NCBI GenBank assembly: GCA_963969495.1
Contig: OZ018328.1
Location: 128,294,045-128,358,044 of the forward strand
Reading direction: 5' to 3'
DNA from: Ceratothoa steindachneri
Lineage: Eukaryota > Arthropoda > Malacostraca > Isopoda > Cymothoidae
Length of the DNA stretch: 64,000 bases
The translations under genes and the position numbers were made by a program. The stretch's first letter is position 1; each line of letters opens with the position of its first letter. The notes under the pieces are model-generated. The model was not told the DNA's origin. It saw only the letters and a list, made by a program, of their open reading frames with translations, and did no database searches. Below, one piece after another: positions 52,672 through 64,000 of this stretch.

Positions 52672-53905
52672 GTAAGCTTAAAAGCTGATAGACCTCTTCC
52701 GGCCTAACTGATTTGCGACTCCAGGCTTTCCCATTCATAAAATTTCGCGCACTTCTAACTACTTAATCTCCATCTATTAATTCTTATCTTTATTTTTTTA
52801 CTGAGTGGCTCCACCTTTCTTTTTACTCGTTCATTTTAAAAATAAATCAGATATTCACCGGATTATTACTTTCTCAATTGTTTTTATGGTTAAAGATTAG
52901 AAAAGTAGTATTTTTGTATCCTATTGTAGAAAGTAATATTCATAGATTTGGATATAATTGCAAGTGATTAAGAGAATAAATTTAATTATTTCTCATCCAC
53001 AAAAATAGACATTAAAAGATAAAAACAGTAATGATAAGGAAAGGAATTAAGCAATGAGAAAATAATGTTAAACCTAAAAATACGCCGCAAGGCAGGCAAA
53101 GCATACTTTAAGGGTAATGTACTTGTAAAAAATTTATTCCTTTCTTTTGGCTGTTCTTGTTTATTTACTATTCAAAATTTTGATCACTATGTTTAACATG
53201 GTGCTCAAAATAATAAAAGGGGAGAACAAAGGCAATAAGCATTTAGAAAGGTTACCGTGCCTCAATTGAAGATGTTTGACTGTTCATAGCTTCCACCTGA
53301 CTGCAGTCGTTTCTGCAGATTATTCTTATGAAACGAAGCCATAAAACTAACCACTTAAATAAACATAACTTGCCCCACATAGCGCTACATATCTTACGGT
53401 AAAAAATATTTATTTCTGCTTAATCTAAAGCAATTCACCCTAGAGGTTTGCTCTTGTGTGTATACGGGGAAAGGAAGGTGCAATCTTGGGTGGGCCGTAG
53501 CATTGAGAAACAAATTTCAGCAAATCAACATGCATATTTCAGGTTTTGTACACTTGAGTAGACATATTTCGAAAATAAAAAAACGTTTTTTGAGAAATAT
53601 TGGAACACCCTCTTTGTGGAGCTCAAAATTTCAGGCTAGAAAGATATTTATGTATATATATATATATATCGTACACCATCAGAGTTGTTTGTTTCTTATC
53701 ATAAGTGCTTCTAAATGCATTACAGTTCAGTGTAAACTGAAAGATAATAATAAACAAGTGAGGAGTTCAACTTTTCTTATCTAACTGATATATACTATTT
53801 CTCAAATGTTACATTGTTTTAATGCTTTGTCTCAAACGATGGCATGAAGTCATGGGATTTTAGTACCACTCGAATTTACCTATCTCTTGCTTCTTTTCCA
53901 TAAAC

Positions 53906-55934
53906 TTAGCCAGAAGCTTCCGTCACCATTCGCAGACACCGCTTTACACCTTGAGAATGGCATTGAATGTCAATAAAGATTATCTTGTCGACAATATTTA
54001 GCTGGTTCGCATTAGATAGATGCTTCATAAGTTGTAGCTCAAACCTGCACTCCTCTTCAGATGGAAGTAGAACTGTTAGGTTCTTAGCAGTCTTATCTAT
54101 TTTTGGTGGCCTGAAATCACGCGTCATTTCCTCATGCACAGTAACTTCTCGGATCTTCTTGATACGGTCAATAGCTAATTTACTCTTATTCTGCTCAACT
54201 TCTGCCAACATTGCCAAAAGGACATTCTCAGGATTGTTTGCCATGCTAAGACTTCACTGGTAGTTTAGAGTATTTGTTGAAGATTCATCTGTTCCAGAAG
54301 ATGTTTAGATCCCTCCGTGTATTTCGGAGATAATTTTATGTGAAACCAAATGGGCCCATGATGACACACGACAAACCATGTGATGAGATACAAGTCATTA
54401 TTAGGTTTTTAAGTTGATAGATAAAGTCGACATATTCTGCTGGTGGTGCTGGTGTGCTGAGCCATCTTGCCTGAGATATTGGCCCTGGTTTCATATTAAG
54501 GAGATCATCTAATACCACTGATAATTATGTATAGGTAAGCTTGGTACCGATTAAGCCCATTGACATCTATATCTGGAAGAGAAGCTCCTTTAGCAATGCA
54601 TTGAAAGCCATTTGGTGATACTAGTGGAGTTTCACAGGTGATTAAGACTTTACCAAGTGGGCCTTTCCATTAAGTTCAACTTTCTGTTGGACCAATATAT
54701 TCCTGCACAGGTCATTTAGATGCAAGAAGCAGATGATACACTGTAAAGGACGATGTAATTGACATTCCAGCTCTATTATGGCTCCATTCCTATTGCCAGT
54801 ATTAGTTGCCGTGTTGTCAGCTCTCACTGCCCTTATATCATGTTTAATATCATTTTCATCAAGCCATTTTATCAGTCCGTCTGCAATACCTGTACTTGTT
54901 GCTCTTTCCATAGTTAGATGATCTAAATAGACAGTAGTACCTGGTTCTCCTACAAGCACATAGTCATCTAGAATTTCTTTTGCCTCATACCATTAGTTAT
55001 CTTACTTCTTTTTAGTTAGTGTTGCCTCTCTCTTCCCATCAAAAAACAAAGCAGTAATTTTCTTATCTCCCAAACATTCAGATTCGGTGAAATTCCTCCT
55101 TAACTTCTGTCGTACCCTCCAACTTTGTGAAAGTTAATTACATGGGAGCGGTCTTCTGAATTAATAATACCATTGTCAAATAGGCCTGCACTACTAATAG
55201 CAGCATTAGCAGCAGCAGCTCTATTTGACAGAGAATACCGATCTGTTTTCATTGCAATTGTTGGTATTGGTATAATGTTGTTTTCTCTTTTCGCAAAGAC
55301 TTTCTTCCATTCATCATTAGAAATGTCAGAAGATGAGGTCTCTTCATCCAAGACTTGGTCTAAAATTGTAGTTTTCTCTTCCCTCTTCTCTTTTTGTGAC
55401 TCTTCTGCTTCTATTCTGCCCTGAATTCGATCTTTACTGATTTTCCTTTTTTTAATCATTTAACTTATTTTTACATCCACTCCTCCAATTTTAATGTTAC
55501 GCCTAGTTCTTTGATCAATAAGAAATTCATGCTCTCAACGTGGCACTTTCATGTTTTTTTCACACTTGCAATCCAACGGATTAGCACACTTGCCAGCCTG
55601 CTATATAAAATATTCGATCCAATGATGAGATAACTTTTTTATCTTAGTGGCATTCATTCTTTGTTTTGATACCACAGACGCTCCTTCCACCAATCGGAGC
55701 AATTTGGTTTTAACATTCTTGATCGGCTGAACTGGATACCGGCTTTTTTTCAAATCTCAGTAAGGGAATCGGACACTTCAGAAATAACATCCTTGTTTCT
55801 CTTTTATTTATTGTCTTATACATACTGAATATATCTTCTAACCGGTTGTTTTGTTGGCAGTTCATAGGGAGAAAGTTCTGGATGTGGAGAGCCCAAGATC
55901 CTGTGACTTTTTGATGTTCTAGTTTTTTTACTCA
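53906..55934 (-). pseudogene. Near full-length ruined copy of uncharacterised multicopy protein
   Basis: Minus-strand blocks appear in order. The N-terminus is MSKKTRTSKSHRILG and SPYELPTKQPVRRYIQYV (family 'LPT+.DV.R'). Then comes KVFAKRENNIIPIPTIAMKTDRYSLSNRA (55320-55220), ESECLGDKKITALFFDGKR, and VYLDHLTMERATSTGIADGLIKWL with RADNTATNTGNRNGAI (54830-54760; family 'D-T-T-x-x-N-T-G'). PGPISQARWLST follows (54490 region), and then a C-terminal NPENVLLAMLAEVEQNKSKLAIDRIKKIRE and FRPPKIDKTAKN (54240-54090), matching the family's 'LADER..IR.L.LRRI.KAR' and 'F.PPK...A' blocks. I recall this family only as uncharacterised, highly multicopy proteins of arthropods and cnidarians. The DNTATNTG region could be part of an RNase-H-like fold, but I cannot assign catalysis. 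Frames change several times. A second fragment is at 2627-2914. Confidence 0.6.
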
Positions 55935-55959
55935 TCTCAACCCTGGAAATGAATATTAG

Positions 55960-57880
55960 AAAGAGCCGTTAGTATAAAACAGAAATAAGACATGTGATGA
56001 GTGAATCTATAACATACAATCAAAAAAGTGAAGCCATATCTCTCTATAGGAAATACTCTGTAAATATCTCGTAAATTTGTCATACAACGATAAATTTATA
56101 GTGTCCACCGAGTAGTTTACAAACAAGAAATTCATCAATCTATAATTGCCTACACCTTAGATACAAAAAGAGTTAAAGTGCAAATTTTCTTCCTGCGCAT
56201 AAATTGCCCCTTCTAGTTTCAGAGATGAGAACTAATAATTGAATATAACCCGCCTCATCCTAAGGCAAAATAATTTTTAAGCAAAATTTGACCCCCAAAA
56301 TGTCGACGTTACGATTTTTTTCAGATTGTTTTTGTCTTTATTTTCATATTTTGGATGATCGGCTCTGCAAAACCTGAAATGTGCCTCAAAATTGGCTGCG
56401 TATCTCCCCTCTTATGGCGCAGCTCTAATTCAATTGGTTCCTTTTCAACTCCGAACAGAAGATTAAATTTTATTAAGTACCCATTTTCCTTATAAAATAT
56501 TCATTGTCCTTTGGGAACCTGCCCTCAGGTATGTCGTTTTTATCGAGTTGTTTGCTTAATGAAATTTTAAACAACATTTATGCTACTAGTTTTTGGCACC
56601 AAAAGCTCAATGCCTTAAAGGAATATCAAAGTGAATATCATATTGTTTGTATACCGAAATAGTTTGTTAAGTACTTCTCTGTTCATAGAATTTTGTTTAT
56701 TTCTTCTCTGTCAAGCTTCATGATATGCTAATGTTTGTAACCATTTTCTAAAACTGATATGGTCTGCATTCAGAGATTTTTTCCTCACTTAAGTTAATTG
56801 ACTGTTTTTAGTATTTTATTATTTCTACTCATACATTTAAAATTTATATAAAATGTTTTCTTCTCTCCGTTCTTTTTACCTTACAGCCTTGCTCCATCCG
56901 CCTCTCTTTATACATTGTAATTAATTGCCTGAGTGACCACTGACCTGTTTTCCATTCTAGAAAAATACGCGATTAATGACATGTTGCCAACTAAGAGCTC
57001 AGTAAGGACTAATAGTGCATATAACGATAGATACCTATGGCATGAGATACATGATCGTTACCTCTGACTACAAGGGCAGTAAGGCCCGTGCTATTAGTTT
57101 TAAAGGCGAATATCATTTAGAAGCTTTACCTATTTTTAGTGTTTAGGTTTATCTAATTATATTTGTTATTCTTGATTCCATTATTTTTCATCAGCTGCCA
57201 CTTTTTTCTGTCACTGTGTTTTGGGTTTCTGCCAGAGTCCCATCCAATTCTACGGCCCTTAAGGCATTTAGTCCTTCTCTGTGAAGAGCATTTCCAGCCA
57301 TATTCACACGAACTATATGGAATGAAGGTTGGACAATGGGGGTGGAAATATGATGTAGTTCGGTTAATATGTGTTGTATTAAAGTTGAATGTCTTTTATT
57401 AAAAGTCAATTTCCAATTAAACTTCGATATTAACTTAGCCCTATATCTAAACGTGTTGCTGATACAACGGTATGCATAAATTTATCGTTAAATAATTATT
57501 TTTATTTGTTGCCCCTATAGTACCTTATGTAGAGCCAATTTAGGACCCACGGTAGGCAAATTAAAAGGGCCTAAACGAAGGAAGTTTAAGAGTTTCGGAG
57601 AGTTGCAAGTTTGTTTGGAGGTAAAGCTACTCTCCATCAATAATATGATATTTGAAAGATTTAATTTACTATGAGAATAAACCCCTGAGTGCCAGGCTGT
57701 TGTCAGTAATGATAAGTAATTCTTTACTGTATGTGATTTGTTAGGCGTTCAAACCGTTATTTTTATATATTTTATACTGGTAATTGTCTTTATATCTTGT
57801 CCAGTTAATTAGTTGATTGGTCCATTCTCTTTTGAAGTTCTTTTCCTGTATATTGTGTTATGATCAATAATTTTTTTCTT
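55960..57880. other. No supported gene; one weak exon-like frame
   Basis: The only frame with gene-like composition is on the minus strand at 57409-57191 (RVNMAGNALHREGLNALRAVEL). It has no known domain and no support from context. The plus strand of the same bases is also nearly open, so it may be a repeat. Confidence 0.35.
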
Positions 57881-57889
57881 GGTGTTCAA

Positions 57890-57925
57890 CAGTGGCGTGC
57901 GGTGACTTTTGAAGATGAGGAAACA
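57890..57925 (+). repeat. Possible hAT-like terminus
   Basis: CAGTGGCGTGCGGTGA resembles the CAGTGGCG starts of some hAT-type terminal repeats. The opposite terminus and an 8 bp target duplication were not found in the window, so this is weak. Confidence 0.25.
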
Positions 57926-57999
57926 ATTCAAGTTTTACAAAAATAAATATTGTAATTGAAGTAAATATGTTGTTCATTAAAAATAACTATAAAATTGTA

Positions 58000-60900
58000 A
58001 GCTAGTAACTTTATTTAGATGTTATTTTTTTAAACTTTATTTTAATTTAACCAAGATGTTTTATCATATTGGCCTATATTGTATTTGCGAGTGCGTAGGC
58101 CTACCTGTTTTAATAATGGTTTCTCTTTCATAATATTTCATTATAAGTCATCGCACTGAACTTGCTTTTTAATAATTTTTCAATAATCCAATCGCATTTT
58201 CTCCCAATTTGATTTGCATCCATTTTGTTTCAAAGGGGGTTTTTACTTAAAAAAGTGAATAAACAAAACGCCGCACTTACCTAAGTACTGCCTCACGGTT
58301 AGTGATCCTAAAGATACGAAGGGTGATCATTGACTATGGTAGGCCCGGCACAATCCCGGAAATATTAATAAAAGGCTTAAGATATAGGAGCTGAACCATA
58401 ATACAGTTTTTGCTATTTAGTAGGATTCTTTCCTTGAACCGGTATTTAAATATAAGCTAAAAATTGTTAAGCTTAAGTTACGTCAATGTGTCTTAGATAT
58501 TTTGTTGCTTTTGACTAGATTCTGGCAACTCGCCCAGAGAAGAATTGAGTGATTATCGAAGAGCCAAGGAAGAGCTAGTCGTCACTCAGTGTTGTTCGGA
58601 TTTTAAGAAGTGTAAAAGCCATCCCCGAAGCACCCTCTGTTTGCCTCATAAGCATAATAGCCCCCCAACTCCACCCAATTTAAATTTCCTGAAGTTGAAT
58701 TGAGCGTCTCGTGAGACGCCCACAAGTTCAAGGTCGAAATTACCTACCTGGTCCTACTCGCCGCACATCAAGGTAAAAGGTATTTAACTCCCGCTTCGTC
58801 ACGCTCCTCTCACCTTTACCGCATCGAAACTCAAGGATTCCCTTTGTTCTTTAAACCATGCCATTTGTCCTCTGTAATCATTATTCAGGAATTGATGATA
58901 CGAGAAAGTCACTTTAAAATCTATCACCCGAATATAAATTTCCTCCAAAGGGGAACTTATTCACTAATCAAGAGGCTCGAAAGTGTTGAAGACCTACTGT
59001 TTTATCAAAATAGATTGCTGAAAACAAATTGATTGTTAAATTTTGTATTATTTGCCAAAAATGATACTAAGGTTAAAAAATATTTTAATGCCTTTGGAAT
59101 TATGCAAATTGGCGCTCTAAGAGAATGTAAAAATAAATTTGGGGATAATAACTTTTTAATTTATTGTGATTAGACCAAAAGACCTAATTGTAGTAAAACT
59201 TTTAAATTTATGTTTCCTTTGGAGAGAGTTAAAAAGTAATCAATTTTATTTGAGTTAATTAAATTAAAGTAGATTTGACTGGAAACAACAAGAGTAAAGA
59301 GGTTTTTTTGTTTTCTCTACTCAAGCGGAGTAAGAGAGGAGCTAATGTATCAATAGTTTGATTTACTTAGTAGATGTTGGTCCCTGATTATGTTAAACTG
59401 AGTTACCCATCAAACTTTTACAGTAATTCATTAGCTGAGCCATTACTGATCATAAAAAGTAAATTGTAGTTTGATTTTAAAGCAAAGATGTTAATAATCT
59501 CGAAAAAATAAGATTTAAAAAATTTCTTCATTAAAACAAATGAAAATCTCTTATTCTTAGAAAAACTATTTTCTGAGAGTAAAGCTTAATTTCAGAAAGA
59601 CGGTGGCAATATCGTAAGAACTTGACAGCGGATGAAGAAAAAAAAGAGTAATATGGTTCGATGAGTTTGAGAGTTTACATAGATGGATTACTCAAGAAAA
59701 AAAACCCTCAAATAGTCTGGTTCTAACTAACAAATACAAAAGCATATCTCAGATGATTTAGGAACACTATTGAGCAAGGAGCCGCCTCAATAGCGTGTGT
59801 TAATATTCCATGGTTTATAAAAGTAGGATGGTATTTCAAACTATGACTACTTGTTTTGATCGCCACTCTAATAGTCCTAAACTCTGAAAAGTGAAAAAAA
59901 GTTATTTTGATTTGCAAATGGAACATTAATGACGTCATAAAAGGCTGGGGAAAAGGAGAAGGGACGGAACATTTTTTAAAAATAGACACTATCGAAAATA
60001 TGACAGGTTGTGAAAGATTACTTACAATTTCCTTATGGGCCCGCCTGTAGCCAAAAGAACTACGAAGAGCCGATCAATTCATCACTCTAATAATTAAAAT
60101 ATCAAAACTGTGTTCTGAAAAATACAAGCCAATATTTCATCAACGAGAACACTGTCAGATGTACTAGTGGACGCTCTTTACATACCACTTTTGAATTCAA
60201 ATATGCAACGAAACTTTACATTAAAAAAGTTTAGTTAAACCTGAGTAGAATGAATTTAAAATATACGCTCGTCCAAGATAAACCAAAGTTATATCAGAAG
60301 AGAGAGATCAAAATAAAGACAGATTGGTAGAATATAGGAGCAAACCTTTAAAATATGAATATTTTGCTGCGATAATTCTGAGCATTAAAATAGACATGGC
60401 TGAGACCCAATGAAAGTGATGAAAATTATTACTTACTTGTGTTTATTAAATAGAATTTCGCCACGGTGTTCAATGTAGGAACCGATCATATAGGTACAAG
60501 TAGAAGTTAAAATAAAATACATATCATATATAACATGAGGAGAAGGAAATTCAAACAAGCATAAATTTTTCTCTTGACTATTAGAAATTTCTTACAACTT
60601 TAAGCTGGGCAACAATAGTAAACAAAGATATAAAAAAGTCATATACCTAAGAAATAAGACGTCCTACTGCAAGTAATTTAGATATAAAAAAGACGAAAGA
60701 ACACTCGCTATAACAACTTGATTCCACAGAGTACATAATAAAGTGTAGTAAAAAACACAATCCAAAGTACACTTCACTAAAACTCATCAATTCTACCCTT
60801 TTGAAGAGAAAAAATCAAAAATACAAAATAAAATAAAAACGAAAAACATCACAAAATTCAAGGATTCTAAGAAGATAGCTATAATATAAACCGACACTGT

Positions 60901-62600
60901 AAATAATGGACTAATAACTGAACTCAGATCTACTTTCACCTATCAATGAACCCAAAAATAGATACTAAATTCAACATTATTTATCATAAAAAGGTAAACT
61001 TAAAGATTGTTTTTAAATTTAATACTAACTCCTATCACTTCAAAAGTGCTGCCAAAATTCATATTAGACAATCATACATTTATACTGACGTTAAACAGAA
61101 AGGTATTGTGATTGCTGTCTTTGTGGACAAGTTTGATAAGAATGAAAAGGGATTTTCAATCACTATTGTTACCATGCGAACAAAATATTAATCCATTCTG
61201 GTATCATTTGGATACAAGTCACGGGTATATTTTTTAAACACCGAATTCATCTTCCTATAACTTCATTTTCAATACTTTAAAAAGAATATTGAATTATTGA
61301 AAGTATTGTTGCCGGTAAATGAATATTTGCATTTTTATATGAGAGCAACTAAGTATGACGGCGATCAAACCGTGAATTTAATGAATATTAACCATTTTTA
61401 GAAAAGAACTCGCTTTTTCCGAAAAATAGTTAATTAACTAAAGAAATTAAGGTTTGAGTGAATATATTTATGTTCTTTAGTTGATGTTTAATTGTTCTAA
61501 AATAAGCACACATCCTAAACACTACATACTCATGCATACATTTAGTCTGATATTATTTGGGGGTGCAAGTCACTGAGGGCTTTTTTAGACACCGACATAA
61601 TCCTCTTATAACTTGCCTGGTCTTTTAAAATAAGTTTAGTGTAACAGCTACGGTGTTCAAATGTCCTAATACATAGATAAAATTTTCCAAAAGAATAAAA
61701 ACAGGTTCTCGCTTAGTAGATTTATTAAAATGATCTTAAGATAAGGCCTGCGATATTTATAGATCATTGAATACCGATTTTTTTTAATGGTAGGGATTAT
61801 TAAGGCAACGGGAACTTCGAAATTTTTCTAGGTATGGCGACTTTGGGGATATCTGACAGCAATATATGCGCAAAATTTCTATTATGCTCTCGGATTCTAG
61901 TATTTACCGTTGTTGAGCTTCTTCTCAAAAGTTGTCAAAGTTTTTTTTTTCTTTCAGTCATTTCTTTTATTTAAGAAAACATTTTCTATCAAATTTTTGT
62001 CTCTGGATGATTGATTTATTTTTAATTTTGTGATATTTTTAACATACCCAATGATTCATCAGATTAAGAGAATTTTTGATCAAGATATTCGTAAAAAAAT
62101 TTTGACCTCAGGGTGAAGCGAAATTTAGAGGTTTTGAAGCTACCAATTCCAACTTGCCAAGATAGTAACCACAAGAACTGGCAACTCTGCGGAAACCCTT
62201 TCTTGTAATAAACAGAAAACTAGTCTCTTTATAGAAGCACTTCTGACATAAAATGAATTTTTTAGGGTTGTAAAAGGAAGAACCAATGATGCGACATCTG
62301 ATTTCCTTTTAATATGAATGTTGGTCCCACATCTTTGTAGTGTGACCTTTACTCCGTTAAAGGGATATTAAAAACTTCTCTACACTAATATAAATACAAT
62401 AGCTAATTAATTACTTCAGAGATAAAGATATCAATAAGAATCCCTCACTCCTAGCGCAAAGTAAATGAATGTCACCATTAGACCATTATTAACATTGAGC
62501 ACCCGAACCACCCAGACTGGATAAATTTCTAGTGACTTAACAATGAAAATGCATTAGCGAATAGTAAGTATGGGATTAAACTAGAGAGCAGCTGACTCAA
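58000..62600. other. No supported gene; two weak signals
   Basis: At 59042-59238 a plus-strand reading (FVLFAKNDTKVKKYFNAF, GALRECKNKFGDNNFLIYC, then RPNCSKTFKFMFPLERVKK) has one stop and two Cys pairs, and could be a piece of a transposase zinc domain. At 61199-61280 and 61547-61625 a ~75 bp direct repeat is recognisable ('caagtcac', 'acaccga', 'ataactt') with heavy divergence. A GC-richer tract at 58620-58830 contains the small palindrome GCGTCTCGTGAGACGC. The frame at 60946-61191 has no motif. Confidence 0.35.
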
Positions 62601-62607
62601 CCATTGG

Positions 62608-62935
62608 TAAACAAAGTCTGCTGACCAAAAGGTCACGTGCCCTCTCTTATTCTCATTTATGACCTTACTACCTTCAAAACTTTCAATAATTCTCTCATTC
62701 GAAAGAAAATGTAAAGAACTTAAGGGTTTCAAACTTCGTTAGTAACGGCCGAATAGTTATGATGTTATTGCCCAAACAAAATAATTCCCGGGCTAACTTT
62801 GGGAGGACTTTGGCAATTATATTATTTAAATAGAATGTAAAACAATATAAGATTTTCAAATTTCGTTAGAATGAGCCGAATAGTTATGATGTTATTTTTC
62901 ACCCCCCCAAGAAATTTCGGGGTGGCCTTTTAATG
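62608..62935 (-). repeat. Inverted copy of the composite repeat: tail plus ~127 bp units
   Basis: Read on the minus strand, 62722-62608 matches the tail at 10039-10112, and 62935-62724 contains one full and one partial 127 bp unit ('gccgaatagttatgatgtta' on the plus strand). Orientation is opposite to the copy at 7095-10112. Confidence 0.8.
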
Positions 62936-63913
62936 GAATTTGAAGATGTGGTTGGTATTTTTAATGTCACTTCATAAATTCAATCCTTCCCATCTTGAAC
63001 ATCAGCTATTTGTTCTTCATTTTATTCAGGAGAGAAAATTATTTTACTTAATGGCATTGAAACATTGGCCTACTTATATTAAGCAATTCTTCTTCCTTCA
63101 CCTTCTTGTCGCTTTTACTTATTGACTTGTCTATTTTATTCAAGTTAATCTCGAAAGCAAACCTGATGTGGTCCAAAAAGGTAATCATTTCTTTCTGACG
63201 TTTAATGAAATCAAGTTCCTTCACAGAGATCTTCATCTTCATAGGAAATTTAAATTAATTTGAGTTTCGTTTTTGCAAACAGAGCAGCCATATTCACAGG
63301 ATATCAACAGGTTGTCTAGTTTTTAATGAAAGTGGCTTAGGCCTGTAGCTCTCCTCTCCCAAGGGATATGTTTTTTGCCTGCTCCCTGTTCTTTTGGGTC
63401 TGTTTAAGATTATGATTCTAGAATTTACAACGGGAGCTAGAAAAAAAACTGTTCCCTCGTTCCCACTTTTCAAGCCCTTTAAGGTAAATATCCTTTGCAA
63501 GATTGGCTGCTGGGTAGTTTCTCACATCCATATTTCAGAACTTCAACCAGAGTTTAGAATTGAGATGGAAACAACTCTGCTATTTTCAATTTAGGTGTTT
63601 AAATCTGTGAATGTCACCAGACTTGTCCTAATTTTAAAAGCAATTGTAGGTCAAATCTCACTGGTGAATATGTTTCTAACGGTGAAATGAGAAAAAAAAG
63701 TGAAATAGATATAATTATTAATATACATAATAATAGTCATTTAATTCCCCAAGATGACAAAAATAAGTCAAAACGTTTAAGTACTAACCAAGTAGAACTA
63801 AAATTATATTAAAATAAAAAAATAACTATTATTTATAAGTAGGTCTGCAAATTTTGAGCATCTCTCATTTATGTAATTAGAACGTTGAAAAGATTGACAC
63901 AAACTAATAGCAA
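62936..63913. other. Spacer, probably an insertion inside the composite repeat
   Basis: This lies between the inverted 127 bp units and the inverted pentamer satellite, where the left copy has no such sequence. A plus-strand reading at 63606-63812 (CECHQTCPNFKSNC, then GEMRKKSEIDI) has four close Cys residues and may be a coding relic. The minus-strand frame at 63242-63048 has no motif. Confidence 0.35.
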
Positions 63914-64000
63914 GGTATTCCATAGTATAACATAATATACCATAGCAGATCAGAACATAGTATATTATAGAATATTATTGCGTATCATAGTATAGCATAG
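63914..64000 (-). repeat. Pentamer satellite, inverted, runs off the window
   Basis: 'catagtatagcatag' and similar words are the reverse complement of the CTATGCTATAC-type satellite at 7332-9331. The array continues beyond the window edge. Confidence 0.8.

Larger units (their letters stand above)
49320..53890. other. No gene; holds a pair of ~135 bp direct repeats
   Basis: About 4.6 kb of AT-rich DNA. Short frames (49292-49588 minus, 53458-53784 plus) have no motif. The only structure found is the direct repeat pair at 50144-50279 and 52539-52671. Confidence 0.5.

Noticed and set aside
57191..57409. Minus-strand frame as a host exon
   Set aside because: No recognisable domain or clear splice context was found, and both strands are nearly open, which is common in repeats.

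Overview
The window looks like intergenic DNA from an animal genome, probably an arthropod and possibly a crustacean. It is AT-rich, has no dense gene layout, carries many (TA)n tracts, and almost every stretch with recognisable coding signal is a decayed transposable element. No intact host gene, rRNA or canonical tRNA could be supported. The organism guess rests only on the mix of element families (Tc1/mariner, piggyBac, Penelope-like, CR1-like and I-clade-like non-LTR elements) and is an inference.

Layout. 1-1850: a Tc1-like transposon (minus strand) between two ~205 bp direct repeats. 2627-2914: a fragment of an uncharacterised repeat-borne protein family that returns as a longer ruined copy at 53906-55934. 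4671-4743: a perfect 33 bp hairpin. 7095-10112: a composite repeat made of a ~2 kb degenerate 5-bp satellite bracketed by ~127 bp tandem units. A short relative lies at 13618, and an inverted copy runs off the right edge of the window (62608-64000). 18175-19800: a 5'-truncated Penelope-like retroelement with reverse transcriptase and GIY-YIG parts and an inverted copy of its own 3' end at the truncation point. 21386-22205: a GC-richer patch with a heat-shock-element-like site.

26051-28975: three Tc1/mariner remnants, two of them sharing a (TA)n tract. 28985-36800: several non-LTR retrotransposon pieces with CCHC ORF1 and endonuclease/reverse transcriptase ORF2. 38180-40205: an I-clade-like RT/RNase H element. 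40205-43425: a CR1-like element on the minus strand, tail to tail with it. 43464-46299: a piggyBac-like element split by a head-to-head foldback/SINE-like structure. 46256-46993: a PHD-finger-like reading frame. 47659-48305: a tandem pair of repeats with microsatellite cores. 48398-49308: a mariner with its catalytic core deleted. The stretches 10250-13615, 13820-18170, 22270-26040, 49320-53890 and 55960-62500 are mostly unannotatable AT-rich DNA.

Two observations seem most worth following. The first is a stem-loop (10-nt loop GYGNTACTTT) found just before a microsatellite tract in the Penelope-like element, in the SINE-like foldback and in both tandem twin repeats, with stem changes that keep pairing. 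It suggests a shared 3' tail. The second is the composite satellite element and its inverted partner 55 kb away. All transposase and retrotransposase frames carry nonsense codons or lost catalytic residues, so nothing here is likely to be autonomously active.
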